Positions 47,816 to 59,115 of a stretch of 64,000 nucleotides of DNA are shown here, piece after piece; the first letter of the stretch is position 1; each line of letters begins with the position of its first letter. The notes beneath the pieces are model-generated. The model had not been told where the DNA came from. It saw only the letters and a list, made by a program, of their open reading frames with translations, and searched no databases. A program made the translations under genes and the position numbers. The stretch is from Limanda limanda. Taxonomy: Eukaryota > Chordata > Actinopteri > Pleuronectiformes > Pleuronectidae. The DNA is taken from assembly GCF_963576545.1 (NCBI RefSeq), contig NC_083639.1, positions 25,682,118 to 25,746,117 of the forward strand. The letters run 5' to 3'.

Positions 47816-50714
47816 TCTTAAAAATAGAAGAGGCCATAGGAAGGATGGAATTAGTTTTACAGGAAACTGGTCTGGTTTAGTTTGAATATCGTCCTGAGGG
47901 GAATTATGATATTACTACATGTGCTACGTTTTTGTGAATATACGTGCATTGTTAAATCCGTTGATGTTGATCTGCATCTGCATCACATTCTACCAGGTCC
48001 TGACCCGAACTGGATCCTTTCTGTAGTTTTTGACGTTTTCCTATAAACTCGCTGACACACAAACAACTGCAGATGAAAACCTCTAATGGCATTTGATGTA
48101 ACTTCAAAGAATTGTGCAATTTTGCGATTGTTGCTTCAAACAAAAAAAACACTGATACAGAAGCTATTGTTCTTGACCTTGAGCTCAGCCCTCACGGGGA
48201 ATCAGAATGCTAAGTGAGATAATAATAGCTGATCAAACCCCAGTACAGTCACTTTCTTCACTGGTGCTTGTTCAGCGTGTGGAATCCCCCACAGAATTGG
48301 CTTCCTGTCCATGGAGAACATTAAACAACGGTTTTGAAAACAGTCTAACTGCCCCTGACACCCTCTCGCTGAGCTTCTTCATCTTGAATGAGCATTAAAC
48401 CTGAAACACGCCAACCAATCGTAAGGCTGTAAACACATTCTGCCTCCGCCTTCTGCCACCTGGTTTGTTTATATCACAATGAAAAACCCCCTCAGGGTGA
48501 GAAGTTTATTCTATCTTGCCACCTGATTTCTGGAGTACGAGCCGGGATCCCTGTGGCTGTGGAGTAATTCCCCGGCTCTGGCATAGTAAACTGTTTAGTT
48601 AAACTTGCTACACATGCCAAGGGGTAATCCTGTAATAGTGATGAGACACAGACAAAAAAAATGGAAAAAGAAGAAGAAAGAAATCCACAGTCTGAAAAAT
48701 ACAGAAGCGCTTCACAATGTGACAGCAACATAATCGCTTCAATAAGCATTGGTGGAAACAGTCTGCGTGGCCCATTCTGATGCAGTCGGTGACAAGTACC
48801 TCAAGCGATGAGGAAGAACCAGCCAGTCCCATCTGTTTCCCCGCAGCGGCATCAGAGCTGCTCCTCGGATGAGCTCGAAACTCGGCTTTCATCGTGTTCA
48901 CGTCTTCAAAAAACCCAAAATGAAAAAACCACTGGGCTACGTGTGTTTTGTCGGCAGCTGGCGTGACATTAATACAGTTTTCATAGCCGTCGTATTATGT
49001 GTGTGTCCAAGTGAAGGGCGCGGCGACGCTAAAGTGGAATTATGGGCTTCGTTACCTCAAGGATGTTGTGTTTTCATCCGTGTACGTTTGTTTTTTGTGT
49101 GTCGTGAAGCAATAAATCATTTATGTTTTGCTGCAATTTTTAAATCCCTTTCCTTAACATTTATTAACGTCAATGTCTCTGTAAGTTATATATAGATCTT
49201 TATGTCTATTTGATCATGGCAGGGATACATGTTCTACTGTGGATTCTCAGTTTTTGCTCTGGCAACAGACTGCACTATGGGTGACCTCGTGAATTCAGAG
49301 CACTGGCTGAATCCCTGCTTGTATATTCCAGCCGTGACCCTGTGTTCCACGAGTTGACCGAGCCCACTGGCTGAGGCGTAGACGCTTCAGAGGAGGAGTG
49401 GGAGTGAGTTTGTGTTTTAGCTACTTCCACTAAACCTCCGGGCCCGACAGACGCCGCTCTGTAAAACTAAACAAAACGCTTTTTTTTTTTTCTTTACAAA
49501 TTACAAATTAGGAACAGATGACATAAAAGTTTATTGATCCCTCGGGGATGTTAACTCGGTGCAGCTGCACAGAGACAGACTAAAGAGACAAAAAGATGTT
49601 AAATTTGCAATTTTTAATATTTAGATTAGTTCTGCCAAGCAATCAATTTCATTTTTACTTGAATAAGCCAAATTCACAAATACCAATTTGTCTCAGAGGG
49701 TTTAATAATCAGTACGAGCTGGGATATCTTCTTCCCCCCAAAAAAATTATACAATGTGAAAAATATCAATTTTTGGAGGGAAAAAAATCCAATTTAGCTT
49801 TTTTATTGTTGAAATATATTTTGGTATAAAAGTGATTTGGAAAATGTCAAAGTTAGTTTTTTCTATAATCAAATATTTATCTTTGTCTTCATTGAAATAA
49901 TGACAGATCTTATCTCTTCATATTTGAAGTGTAAGAATATGATTTTTGGTTCTTTGCTAGTGTTGATATTTTCCCACACAAGGATCTGGATAATGATAAC
50001 ATTATCATACAGATCCTGACATGTAGCTCAAGTGAAACCAATGCGATGAAGATAAAGATGAAGATGAAGATGAAGAAAATAAGGACTCTAACAAGTCTAA
50101 TGCATACATTTCTTCCAGGTTCTCGATAGGATTCTCCAGCAGTATGTGTTTCCTCTTGTGCATCTTCAGAAACAACGTGTGGGTCTTTGTCAGGTTGGAT
50201 CTGCAACTTTATTTTTACCTGTATCCACTTGTTTACCTCCGCTGTCACAGCTGGCGGATGGAGCCCAGGCAGGCAGGTGCAATGGAGGAACTTCACCAGA
50301 TGTGAAGAAGAAGTGATGGGGACCAGGCTCACAGACGGAGGGATGGACAGACCAGCAGCTACAGATAAACAGGAGGAGGACATGGAGTCCACAGCATGAG
50401 CAGTGGGAAAGTACGGGAGGCAGGTGTGAGCAAATGACTGGATGGAGCCGATGAGAGGAAGTGGAGAACAGGTGTGTGGGGGCGTTGAGGAAGAAGAGGT
50501 GCGCAGGTGGATGTGGAAACAGGAAGAGAGTGCAGGGACATCTGGAGGACGGGTGGAGTATGACAGGAGGCCAATAAACAAGGCGGAGGCAGAAATGTGT
50601 CGTCTCATGAAGAGAAGATAACGTCCACATGGCTGAACTTGTAAAAACACATAGAGACGACACTGCGAGAGGAATGACAGAAACAATGAACGAAGGATGG
50701 ACGAGATGACGGTT
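47816..50714. other. Non-coding stretch
   Basis: No gene recognised. A degenerate LINE-tail-like motif (TTTATTGATCCCTCGGGG) occurs near 49530, resembling the 18.6/57.1 kb repeat end. The 258-codon minus-strand frame at 49910-50686 is low-complexity and lacks a domain. Confidence 0.4.
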
Positions 50715-50960
50715 CCCCAAATTACAGTTCCCCTAGTGGTAAGCGGGAGTATAGGTTATAGACCCTGCCTCCTCCATGTTAGTAGTTGGCACATGGACCA
50801 AACTAAATGTCAGAGTACACGTCAAATACATTATTTCTCAAAGATGGTTTCTCTCATTGAAAGGAGTTCTTATCACGCTGAGGAATGATCGAGTTTGTTT
50901 TTCCTGGTTTTCATTAGTTGTAATTTCATGTGATGCTGTGAAAACAGAGCGAATGATCAT
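50715..50960 (-). repeat. SINE-like dispersed repeat, inverted copy
   Basis: Reverse complement of the family in the GPCR intron. Shared words include TGGACCAAACTAAA, TACACGTCAAATA and GATGGTTTCT. Confidence 0.7.
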
Positions 50961-52257
50961 GATTGACAGGTGAGAAAATATTATGGCTTCATTTCTGGAT
51001 AGTGGGAGGAGTTATCCACATTTATTAACAGTTATGGACAAAAGTAGAAGCTGCATTGTACAGTGGATTTTCACTGGGATGGAGCTGATTCTGAGATTCA
51101 GTGCCCTGCATTTATGTATTTATACAATTGAGCTTCAAACCAAACCTCCATCTTTGCCATAAGCTTTGAATGATAAACATGGTTTTATAAAGACCTTGCA
51201 AAAAAAGGCCAAAAGGCTCTTGTCCAAAATACACAATAGTAGAAATTGCACATATTGCACCAGATTCAGTTTTATACATATATGAATTATACTTAATAAT
51301 TTAGCACAGTGTCATTCCAGTGTGTGTGCGATGGACATTATTTGAGTGTTGAGTGACATCATCTTAGTGAAAAACAGGTTTTATGAACAACTCTGTCTCC
51401 AGGAGGTTTGTCCTAGATAGAGCCACAAAATAAACCGCCCGCCTGCTTTCAGATGATAGTTTGAGAACATTTTTGTTTATCGCTGCACTTACTTCTCACT
51501 TAATGGCCAATAAACGGTGTGAAACCTCATAATATTTGGACGCTTACGGATAATTATGACTTGTTAGTGATGCCAGAAGCATCTATTTTTCTTATCATAT
51601 AATTTGAAGCAGGAACTCTCCCCTGTGCCAGCCGCTGTGGCAACGCTGGGTTTTTGAGAGTCTCTCTCTCAGAGGAGTGAGGAGAGTAAAAATAGAAACT
51701 GTCATCATTGGTTACTGTGAATGTCCACCCGACAAAACAGACTAAGCTGCCGAGCTTCCCGCAAAGCCAAGCCTCCACTCGGCTTCTTTTTCTACCGGGG
51801 GGGAAGCATTCTGAATAAATATCATACCTGCCACCATTAAATAGTGATTTTCTATACCTTTGAAAAACTAAGAATCTTAACTGCTTCACGCATGCGGGTG
51901 TCAGCTGCGATTGGCTGCTGGAGAAAGTCCATTACTCCGTCACACTGTGCTCTGCTGGTGTCAGAGCGGTTTCTCACGCTGGCTCGGGACTGACGGCTGC
52001 AGCAGAACCAACAGTCCAGACAATGCGTCTCAGTTAGAAGATATCAACTATAAACATAACAGATATAGTGCAGTGGCCATGCAGAGGGAAGCCGTTCCCT
52101 TGCATCGTAGCACTGCCTTGGGAACAGTAGTATTATATAAAACAGGGCTGTGTTATTTACCATAATACATTGAAAATGGGTTTTAATAGGCTCCATCTGT
52201 CACGCTGAGGACAACAGCACTAAAAGGAACTGTACATCTGTTCCCCCGGGGAGGACG
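50961..52257. other. Non-coding stretch
   Basis: No gene or clear repeat recognised. Confidence 0.4.
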
Positions 52258-52362
52258 AGAGGCAGGAGAGGGAGAGGGAGAGTGGGAGGGAGGGAGAGAT
52301 AGAGAGAGAGAGAGAGTCAAAGAGAGTCAGAGATAGAGAGAGAGGGAGAGAGAGGGAGAGTC

Positions 52363-52406
<44 letters not shown>

Positions 52407-52438
52407 AGAGAGAGAGAGAGGAGTGGGGAATGAGGAGC

Positions 52439-52493
<55 letters not shown>

Positions 52494-52836
52494 TTAGAGA
52501 GAGAGAGAGTGAAGGAGAGTCGGAGTGAGAGAGAGAGTCAGAGAGAGTCAGAGATAGAGAGAGAGGGAGAGTAGGACTGAGAGAGAGGGATAGTCAGAGA
52601 AAGAGAGAGTGAAGGAGAGTCAGAGAGAGTCAGAGATAGAGAGAAAGGGAGAGTCGGAGTGAGAGAGAGAGAGAGAGAGGGAGAGTCAGAGAGTCAGAGA
52701 TAGAGAGAGTGAAAGAGAGTCGGAGTGAGAGAGAGAGAGTCAGAGATAGAGAGAGAGAGAGAGAGAGAGAGGGACAGTTAGATAGAGAGAGAGGAGTAGG
52801 GAATGAGGAGCGAGAGAGAAAGAGAGAGGGAGAGTC

Positions 52837-52868
<32 letters not shown>

Positions 52869-52903
52869 TTAGAGAGAGAGAGAGGAGTGGGGAATGAGGA
52901 GCA

Positions 52904-52938
<35 letters not shown>

Positions 52939-52981
52939 CAGAGATAGAGAGAGAGAGTTAGAGAGAGAGAGAGTGAAGGAG

Positions 52982-53016
<35 letters not shown>

Positions 53017-53088
53017 CAGTTAGAGAGAGAGAGGAGTAGGGAATGAGGAGCGAGAGAGAGAGAGAGAAAGAGAGAGAGAGGGAGAGTC

Positions 53089-53124
<36 letters not shown>

Positions 53125-53238
53125 AGAGAGAGAGAGAGTGAAGGAGAGTCAGAGAGAGAGAGAGAGAGAGAGGGACAGTTAGAGAGAGAGAGAGAGGAGT
53201 AGGGAATGAGGAGCGAGAGAGCGCGCGAGAGAGAGAGT
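52258..53238 (+). repeat. GA-rich polypurine array with higher-order blocks
   Basis: Nearly 1 kb of GAGAGA with GTCAGAGATAGAGA variants on one strand. A marker GGAGTRGGGAATGAGGAGCG recurs at about 52420, 52791, 52881, 53031 and 53194, showing duplication of larger blocks. The Arg/Glu frames are artefacts. Confidence 0.95.
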
Positions 53239-54404
53239 AAAATCCACTAAACTGGACCAAACTGCCTCGAGTCCAAATAATGGAAACTCGTTTGGACACA
53301 TTCAGAAACACGAGGGCCTGAAAAATGCGTCTTCTTGTGCCTAACCCGTGTGAGTCCTCAGATGCATCATGCAGGTGATGCAAGTGTTGCAGGAACGTGT
53401 CGCACACACAAAGACGGACGTGTGGAAAAAACCCCACAAAGATGAAAATGTTTGATGCCGAATCTGATCCGCGTCTTATCCTCACACCTGCCGCTCGGGT
53501 CACGTTATTTACCTCTGATATCTTCTCTGGCCCGGATCCAAATCCCACAGGGACGCCAGGAGGAGAACGACGGGACCTGAGTGCTAACGCTCTCATCGTG
53601 TTTGAATAGTCAGGGAAATGTTGGCATAAAAGTGACTTGATTCACTGTGAGACATAAAAAGATTCCCCTCCGCAGAGGTCCCCCCCCCCACTGAGATAGT
53701 AACAAGAGAGAGTTATAGCAACAGATCTCTGAAGTGAAGGTCATCCTTCAGACGCCCAAACAGGACGCTGAGAAGTGCGCCGCATGTAAAGCTGCCATGT
53801 TTATACATATGACTGTAAATAAGAAGTGCGGAGAGCGGCGTCGGCTCCGAGACATTATGAAAATGGGGTTTTGAGGAAATTGCCTATAAAAATTCCTTAG
53901 CTGCACGTCACCTGTTTTTTGATTTAAAGACTGCGAAACAAGAAAAGAGAAGAGACGATGATGTCGCAGTCAAAGGACGACGGCTTCACATCTCATTGTT
54001 CAGGACCAAGGTAGACGGATGGAGAGATAAATATTGTGGGAGATGATAAGTACTCAATACAGGTGTGAGGGTGCCATGTTGATCCCCCTGCTCCTGGGGG
54101 ACAAGTTGAATAATGTACAGTGATCAAAGTTTCATTAATCCTTTGCATGATTAAAATGTGGTTAATAAAATATATAGACGTGTGAGCGGCAGTGAGAGGA
54201 TTGTGAAAGACAGGTGCACGTGAAGTGAAGGGAGATGATGGATCCTAACTGGCACCAGTGGACCATGACTGTGGACTGTAGTGGATCAGATCCTGATGCT
54301 GGATCCTGATCCTGCTGCTGACCAGAGACTATGATTGAAGCAGGACTACTTGACATATAGTATTGAAGTTATCCTTCAAAATGTTTACCCTCATCGATGC
54401 TGCC
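53239..54404. other. Non-coding stretch
   Basis: No gene recognised. Confidence 0.4.
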
Positions 54405-54975
54405 ACACAGCAAAATCTGTAGTGTTGTTTCTTCAGGGTTAATATTTTTGAGTTGGTGGGTGTTGATTTTGGAGTTGTTTTAACACCTGTAGGGATCAAA
54501 AAGCGAGCGTTGTCAATCAAGCGAGTTAAATGTTAACACCTGTGACTGAGTTAGATTCACTTCAGGTGGAGTTGATCATAAAATATGGGAGGAGCCATGT
54601 TTTTCTCTCGACTGCACACAATGAACCATAACAAAATCCCTCGGCTCTCTTTACCAAGACAGGTGTGAGACTGACCCTCGTTGTCATTTTAGTGTTAAAA
54701 ATACACTTTAACGTGTCATAAAATAACACTATGTATGTCAAAAATTAACACTCACAGTGAAAGGGAATAACACAATTTAGAGTTAAAGGTGCACTTATGT
54801 GGTGTCATAAAATAACACCAAGGGTGTCAAATATTTATCACTATTAAAGAGTTAAAATATTAACACTTTTCAAAGTGTAATTTTAACTCAGAATCCGTGA
54901 GAATTATATAAACTCAGTAAAAGGGTTAAATTTAACACTCTGTGAGTTGAATTAACGCTCCCGATTTTGCTGTGT
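54405..54975. mobile_element. MITE-like element with ACACAGCAAAATC termini
   Basis: A perfect 13-bp inverted repeat (ACACAGCAAAATC / GATTTTGCTGTGT) bounds 571 bp of non-coding DNA rich in TTAACACT and AATAACAC words. I see no convincing target duplication, so the superfamily is not assigned. Confidence 0.65.
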
Positions 54976-54984
54976 AAAATCTTT

Positions 54985-55230
54985 AATCCCGATGATGTTT
55001 TCCTACACTTGACATCTGTTGCACTTCTGTCCGTCCTGTGAGAGGGATCCTCACATGTGTCTCTCTGAGGTTTCTACGTATTTTTACCTGTTAAAAGGGT
55101 TTTTAGTAGTTTTTCCTGACTCTTGCTGAGGGTTAAGAACAGAGGATGTCACACCATGTTAAAGCCCTATGAGACGAATTGTGATTTGTGAATATGGGCT
55201 ATACAAATAAAATGTGATTGATTGATTGAC
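54985..55230 (+). mobile_element. LINE 3' end with (GATT)n tail
   Basis: Ends with TTAAAGCCCTATGAGACGAA, GGGCTATACAAATAAAATG and TGATTGATTGA, a form typical of fish non-LTR 3' ends. It lies directly beside the ACACAGCAAAATC element. Confidence 0.7.
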
Positions 55231-55975
55231 GGGTGCAAGACTTACTGGGAATTCACTGATCTCAAAGTTTGTCGACCTGGAAAACAAAACCTGAAACAAT
55301 CATTTCTTCTTTTTTCCACGAGTGACTTGACTTTGTGAGACACGCCCACGTGGCCCCTCCCTCCGAGGCGCCATCTCCGAGTGCCGATGGAGGCCGATGA
55401 TTCCCCCCCCGAGGCAGCGGCGGCGTGTGGTCCCTTATCCTCTCGTGTTCCCTCGCATGCAAATCATTAGCTCCTTCCTCCCTTTGTGGAGCCAGGTGTG
55501 TGCAGTGTGCTCCTCTTCCTTTATCGCTCCTCCTCCTGCCAAGCCGCTGGAAATGAAAAGCAAAGCAAATATGCCTGCCTGGCTTTTAGGAGAGTCGGCA
55601 GATAAAAGCCGGGAGACCTTCAAACTGCAATGCTTCATCCGCTGCAGTTTAGCCTTGACCGAGGCATGCAAATGACATCTGAGACGCAGGGAGAGAGTGA
55701 CGCCGCCAGCTGCACAGGCGCAAAGCTGCGGCCGGAGATAGGCAACTCTCTCCCGGAGCCGGGTTAATTGGCAGAAAATATCTATGGAAAGGTTTTCGGT
55801 TAAAAGGGGGATTTGTGAGGTCCCACCAGGAAACGCACACACATATTTGTGTCTGACTCGACTGGGAAATGCTTGCGCAGCATTTTAGGGGAAAATTGAC
55901 TAAGTGTGGTTGAAACCTATTTGATAGTTGAAGAGTAACTCTTTGCACACCTGTCTAAGACTCCATGACCTTAAA
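55231..55975. other. Non-coding stretch
   Basis: No gene recognised. Confidence 0.4.
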
Positions 55976-56274
55976 TGTTCATGACCTTTCCATTACTTAT
56001 TGACTGTCCAAAGACAACAATGGAAATGTATGTAAATGATTTGTTCCGGTGCTTCGGTTCCTGTCTGAAACAACCCTACAGAACCGGTCTGAACTGGCTC
56101 AGGCAAACATCCTTGTTCTCCGATATAAGACCTGTGCACCTGACTGTTCTTCATCTTCACTCTGGGATCCTTGTGGTTTCCTTGTGTTGATCCTTTCTGT
56201 ATAAAGCCCCTTATTAAATGCACATAGATAACTTTGTTGTTTGCACCCTCTTGTATCTCCAGATTTCCGTCACA
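55976..56274 (+). mobile_element. LTR-like dispersed repeat, copy 2
   Basis: Same family and orientation as 20819-21130 (ACAGAACCGGTCTGAACTGG, GTTGATCCTTTCTG, AAAGCCCCTTATTAAATG, CTTGTATCTCCAGATTTCC). Ends CGTCACA. No target duplication seen. Confidence 0.55.
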
Positions 56275-57070
56275 TTAGTTTGTCGATTTGGGTTCTAGGC
56301 GAGTGCTGGCTCTGAAGCTGACCCAGGTACCACTCTGCACTTCTTTATCAGATCTGTAGAACAACTCTCACCGGAGCTGTACCCGCGCCTGCTTGAACGC
56401 CATGTGATCCTCGGTGTGCTGCTGGAAGCTGGGTTTGTTTTTGCGTGTTTTTTGGCGCTCCCAAGATACAAATCTGTGAGCCAAAAAAACTTGAGAGTAA
56501 ATGAGAGCTCGCGGCGAAACTGAAAAGAGAACAAGTAAACAAAGCCTAGATTAGACGCGTCCGCAGAGAGTGAGGAGGCATATTAATGGCAGGGAATGCA
56601 TTTTGGTTTTCTGACACCCGTTTTTTTTTTTGACGGTTACGCATTTCTAACTCCGGCTTCCCACCGAGGGGAAGACATCACTGCATTTAGCTAAAAAGCC
56701 ATCTGTGCGTGTGTGTAATCATGTAACTCTTCTTCTCATATTCAGCCTCCAGTAGATTTACATGAAGTGGAAATGAAAGATTCCACCGTTTCTGATCAGT
56801 TTGGTCACGTTTCCTGTGATTATTTAAACAAGTGATGAGCCCATTTGAAACCTGCCTGTTTGTGATATGATCTTTAGAATTCATCAGTGAGTTCTCCGCC
56901 GACAGTTCTACAATATGATATCCGTTTTTAATTGTTTATCAGCCGGACGTTGTGTGCAGAGCTTTTTATAAACGGAATGACGTTAGCAAACTTTGTGTTC
57001 ATCCTACCTGGTTTATCTGAAATCAAGCATTTTTCTTAAAACAAGATAATTTGCCTTATTGCTGTTCCTG
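56275..57070. other. Non-coding stretch
   Basis: No gene recognised. Confidence 0.4.
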
Positions 57071-57071
57071 G

Positions 57072-57345
57072 TAGATAGATAGATAGATAGATAGATTACT
57101 TTATTCATCCCCGAAGGGAAATTAAGTTGTCATAGCAGCCGGTATATTTGAATACAATAAAATACAATACAATAGAATAAAATAAAAAATATTGAGGTAG
57201 AAAGAATAAAAAACAGAAACACAAGATAAATAGGTAGATAAGGTGCAGTGGCAAGATGATGGTAATAGTGCTGATGATATGATGGTAATGTTATTGTTAG
57301 ACAGTGTGCAAAAGACTATTATTGTATAAAATGATATATAGTATC
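57072..57345 (-). mobile_element. LINE 3'-end copy with short GATA tail
   Basis: Nearly identical to 18592-18825 plus 19133-19165, in the same orientation, with only about six GATA units (57072-57097). It lacks the AT-rich insertion of the 18.6 kb copy. The element may continue toward 57450. Confidence 0.8.
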
Positions 57346-58799
57346 AATAGGGTTTATATTAACACATATCACATATGATGTGAAGTAAGTGTATATGGAG
57401 CGGAGTGTTGTACAGGTACACAGTGCAAGGAGACAGGTATGTTTAGTGCAGTTCTGTGTTGGTGGCTCTGACAGAGGTAGATGAGTTTAGTTTAAGTCTG
57501 AATGATCTACTTTACTTCTGTTATTTGTTCAAACTTACCAATGTCACCATTTCAGGTCTTTTAAGCAACCGACGCAACCTCCAGACCCAAGGTTTACAAC
57601 CTTTCAAAGTAAAAGCTCGATTTAAAGCATCGCAAAACAGATTTTCTTTGTAGAGAACATTCTAAAGAAGATGTGATTCTATGGATGTTGTTGCCATGAC
57701 GATTAGAACCCACAATGTCTCTGAACGTCTGCGTCAGTCGGACATGGCAAATTGCAAATAATCAAGCTATGATCTGCGGGCTATTTTAAACATTGTTTAT
57801 TTCAGCCCACAGTGCTCGTTGCCTGTTAATTCAAAGTTTATTAATATTGAATGTGTTGTGTGTCTTAATTGCACTAAATTCAACACTGCACCTCCTCTGG
57901 CACGTAGCAATACACAAGCTAAGTGTTGATTAGACGCATGGTTGTGTAGATACGTGAGCTACACACAGACAAACAGAGATTAGATGCTGCTACACACCTT
58001 CATACACTCTCCATCTGAATCATCTCACTATTATTCACGGTTTATTTTAGCATTGACCTTTCCGGCTAATTTCCCGCGGACTGCTGCTGAGGCGACTCCT
58101 GCGGCTTTGAGGTCAAAGGGAAAACGGTTGCACACGTTGACCTGCTCACGAGGAAACATCACACCGCTCCTCACATGATGGATTGTTGGAGTTTTTATTC
58201 CTCTCGCCCGCTGGAAGAAGAGAGGGATCAAGAAAACAGCCAGGGAGCGATAAAGCCAGGTAGAGAGAGAGAGACTCGGAGGAGGAGGAGTGGAAGAGGA
58301 GGATGGGGAAATGCTTCGGGGTTCCCCAGTGTGTCAGTGCCTGCCCCCCCCCGACAGCATGAGCCCGAACGTGAGGAAGCATAACGACGAGACAAAAAAA
58401 ACAAATCTCACGGGTGAACGTTTAACAACAAATTTAGCTCGTAATTAACCACAATGTAAATTTAAGTAAATTATCGCAACCTTGTTTTTCCCTGATTCTG
58501 TTTTTCTTTGCTTTTGTACCTAAGGTTAATTAACGTGTTTGCTTTTCATTAAACTCAGTCGTCGACGTGTGAAACGAAAGCTCTCGTGGATTTTAAACCG
58601 GGGAGCAAAACCCACGAGATTAAAATAAACGGGACGGTGACCCGTGACGTGATGTCTGGAGGACGAGAGCAGCTCAGAACTAAGAGACATTACGTCATTA
58701 TTATGTTCTGTTCTGTGTTTCCCTTTAATAGGCTTTTTATTTGAGTATAAGGAGACCAGCGCAGTTTCCATGCATCTACATATTTCTTCCAAAGATTAA
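57346..58799. other. Non-coding stretch
   Basis: No gene recognised. Confidence 0.4.
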
Positions 58800-58803
58800 T
58801 AGA

Positions 58804-58818
58804 AGGTCACTGTGACCT
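58804..58818. promoter_or_regulatory. Perfect oestrogen response element
   Basis: AGGTCACTGTGACCT is a full inverted repeat of AGGTCA with 3-bp spacing. Its reverse complement, AGGTCACAGTGACCT, is the sequence known from the vitellogenin A2 enhancer. It is embedded in a dispersed repeat, so function is not implied. Confidence 0.6.
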
Positions 58819-58825
58819 TTGACCT
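58813..58825 (-). promoter_or_regulatory. Perfect DR1 site overlapping the ERE
   Basis: On the minus strand this reads AGGTCAAAGGTCA. It shares the half-site 58813-58818 with the ERE, so oestrogen receptor and HNF4/RXR-type dimers could not bind together. Confidence 0.55.
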
Positions 58826-58981
58826 TCAACCACTGAAACATAATCTACCAGATGTAATAAAATTCCCTGAGGGCAGCGGTCCCAATATATCACACTCACA
58901 GGGACGTGCACTAAATCTGAAAACATTCCCTCAGGCTGATATTAAGATATCACGTTTAGGGAAATCTTTGTGAGGCCGCCG

Positions 58982-59007
58982 TGACCTTGACCTCTGACCT
59001 TTGACAA
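58982..59007 (-). promoter_or_regulatory. Run of TGACCT half-sites (DR0, DR1)
   Basis: TGACCT occurs at 58982, 58988 and 58995, giving a DR0 and a perfect DR1, followed by the weaker TGACAA. Same repeat as above. Confidence 0.5.
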
Positions 59008-59115
59008 CCAAAATCAAATCAGTTCGTCCTTGAGTGGAAGTAAATATTTGTAAGAAATTTGAAGAAATTACCATAAGTCATTCTTGAGATATCGTTTTCA
59101 GAGAAATGAGAGAAA

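Larger units (their letters stand above)
58800..59115 (+). repeat. Fish dispersed repeat rich in TGACCT half-sites
   Basis: The block includes GTGACCTTTGACCTTCAACC, GTGACCTTGACCTCTGACCT, AAATCAAATCAGTTCGTCCT and TTCTTGAGATATCG. It resembles a repeat I recall as common in teleost intergenic DNA. It appears to hold two related sub-units (58800 and 58975). No ORF. Confidence 0.65.

Noticed and set aside
49910..50720. Two long overlapping minus-strand ORFs (258 and 176 codons)
   Set aside because: Low-complexity Ser/Pro/Cys composition and overlapping frames. No domain.
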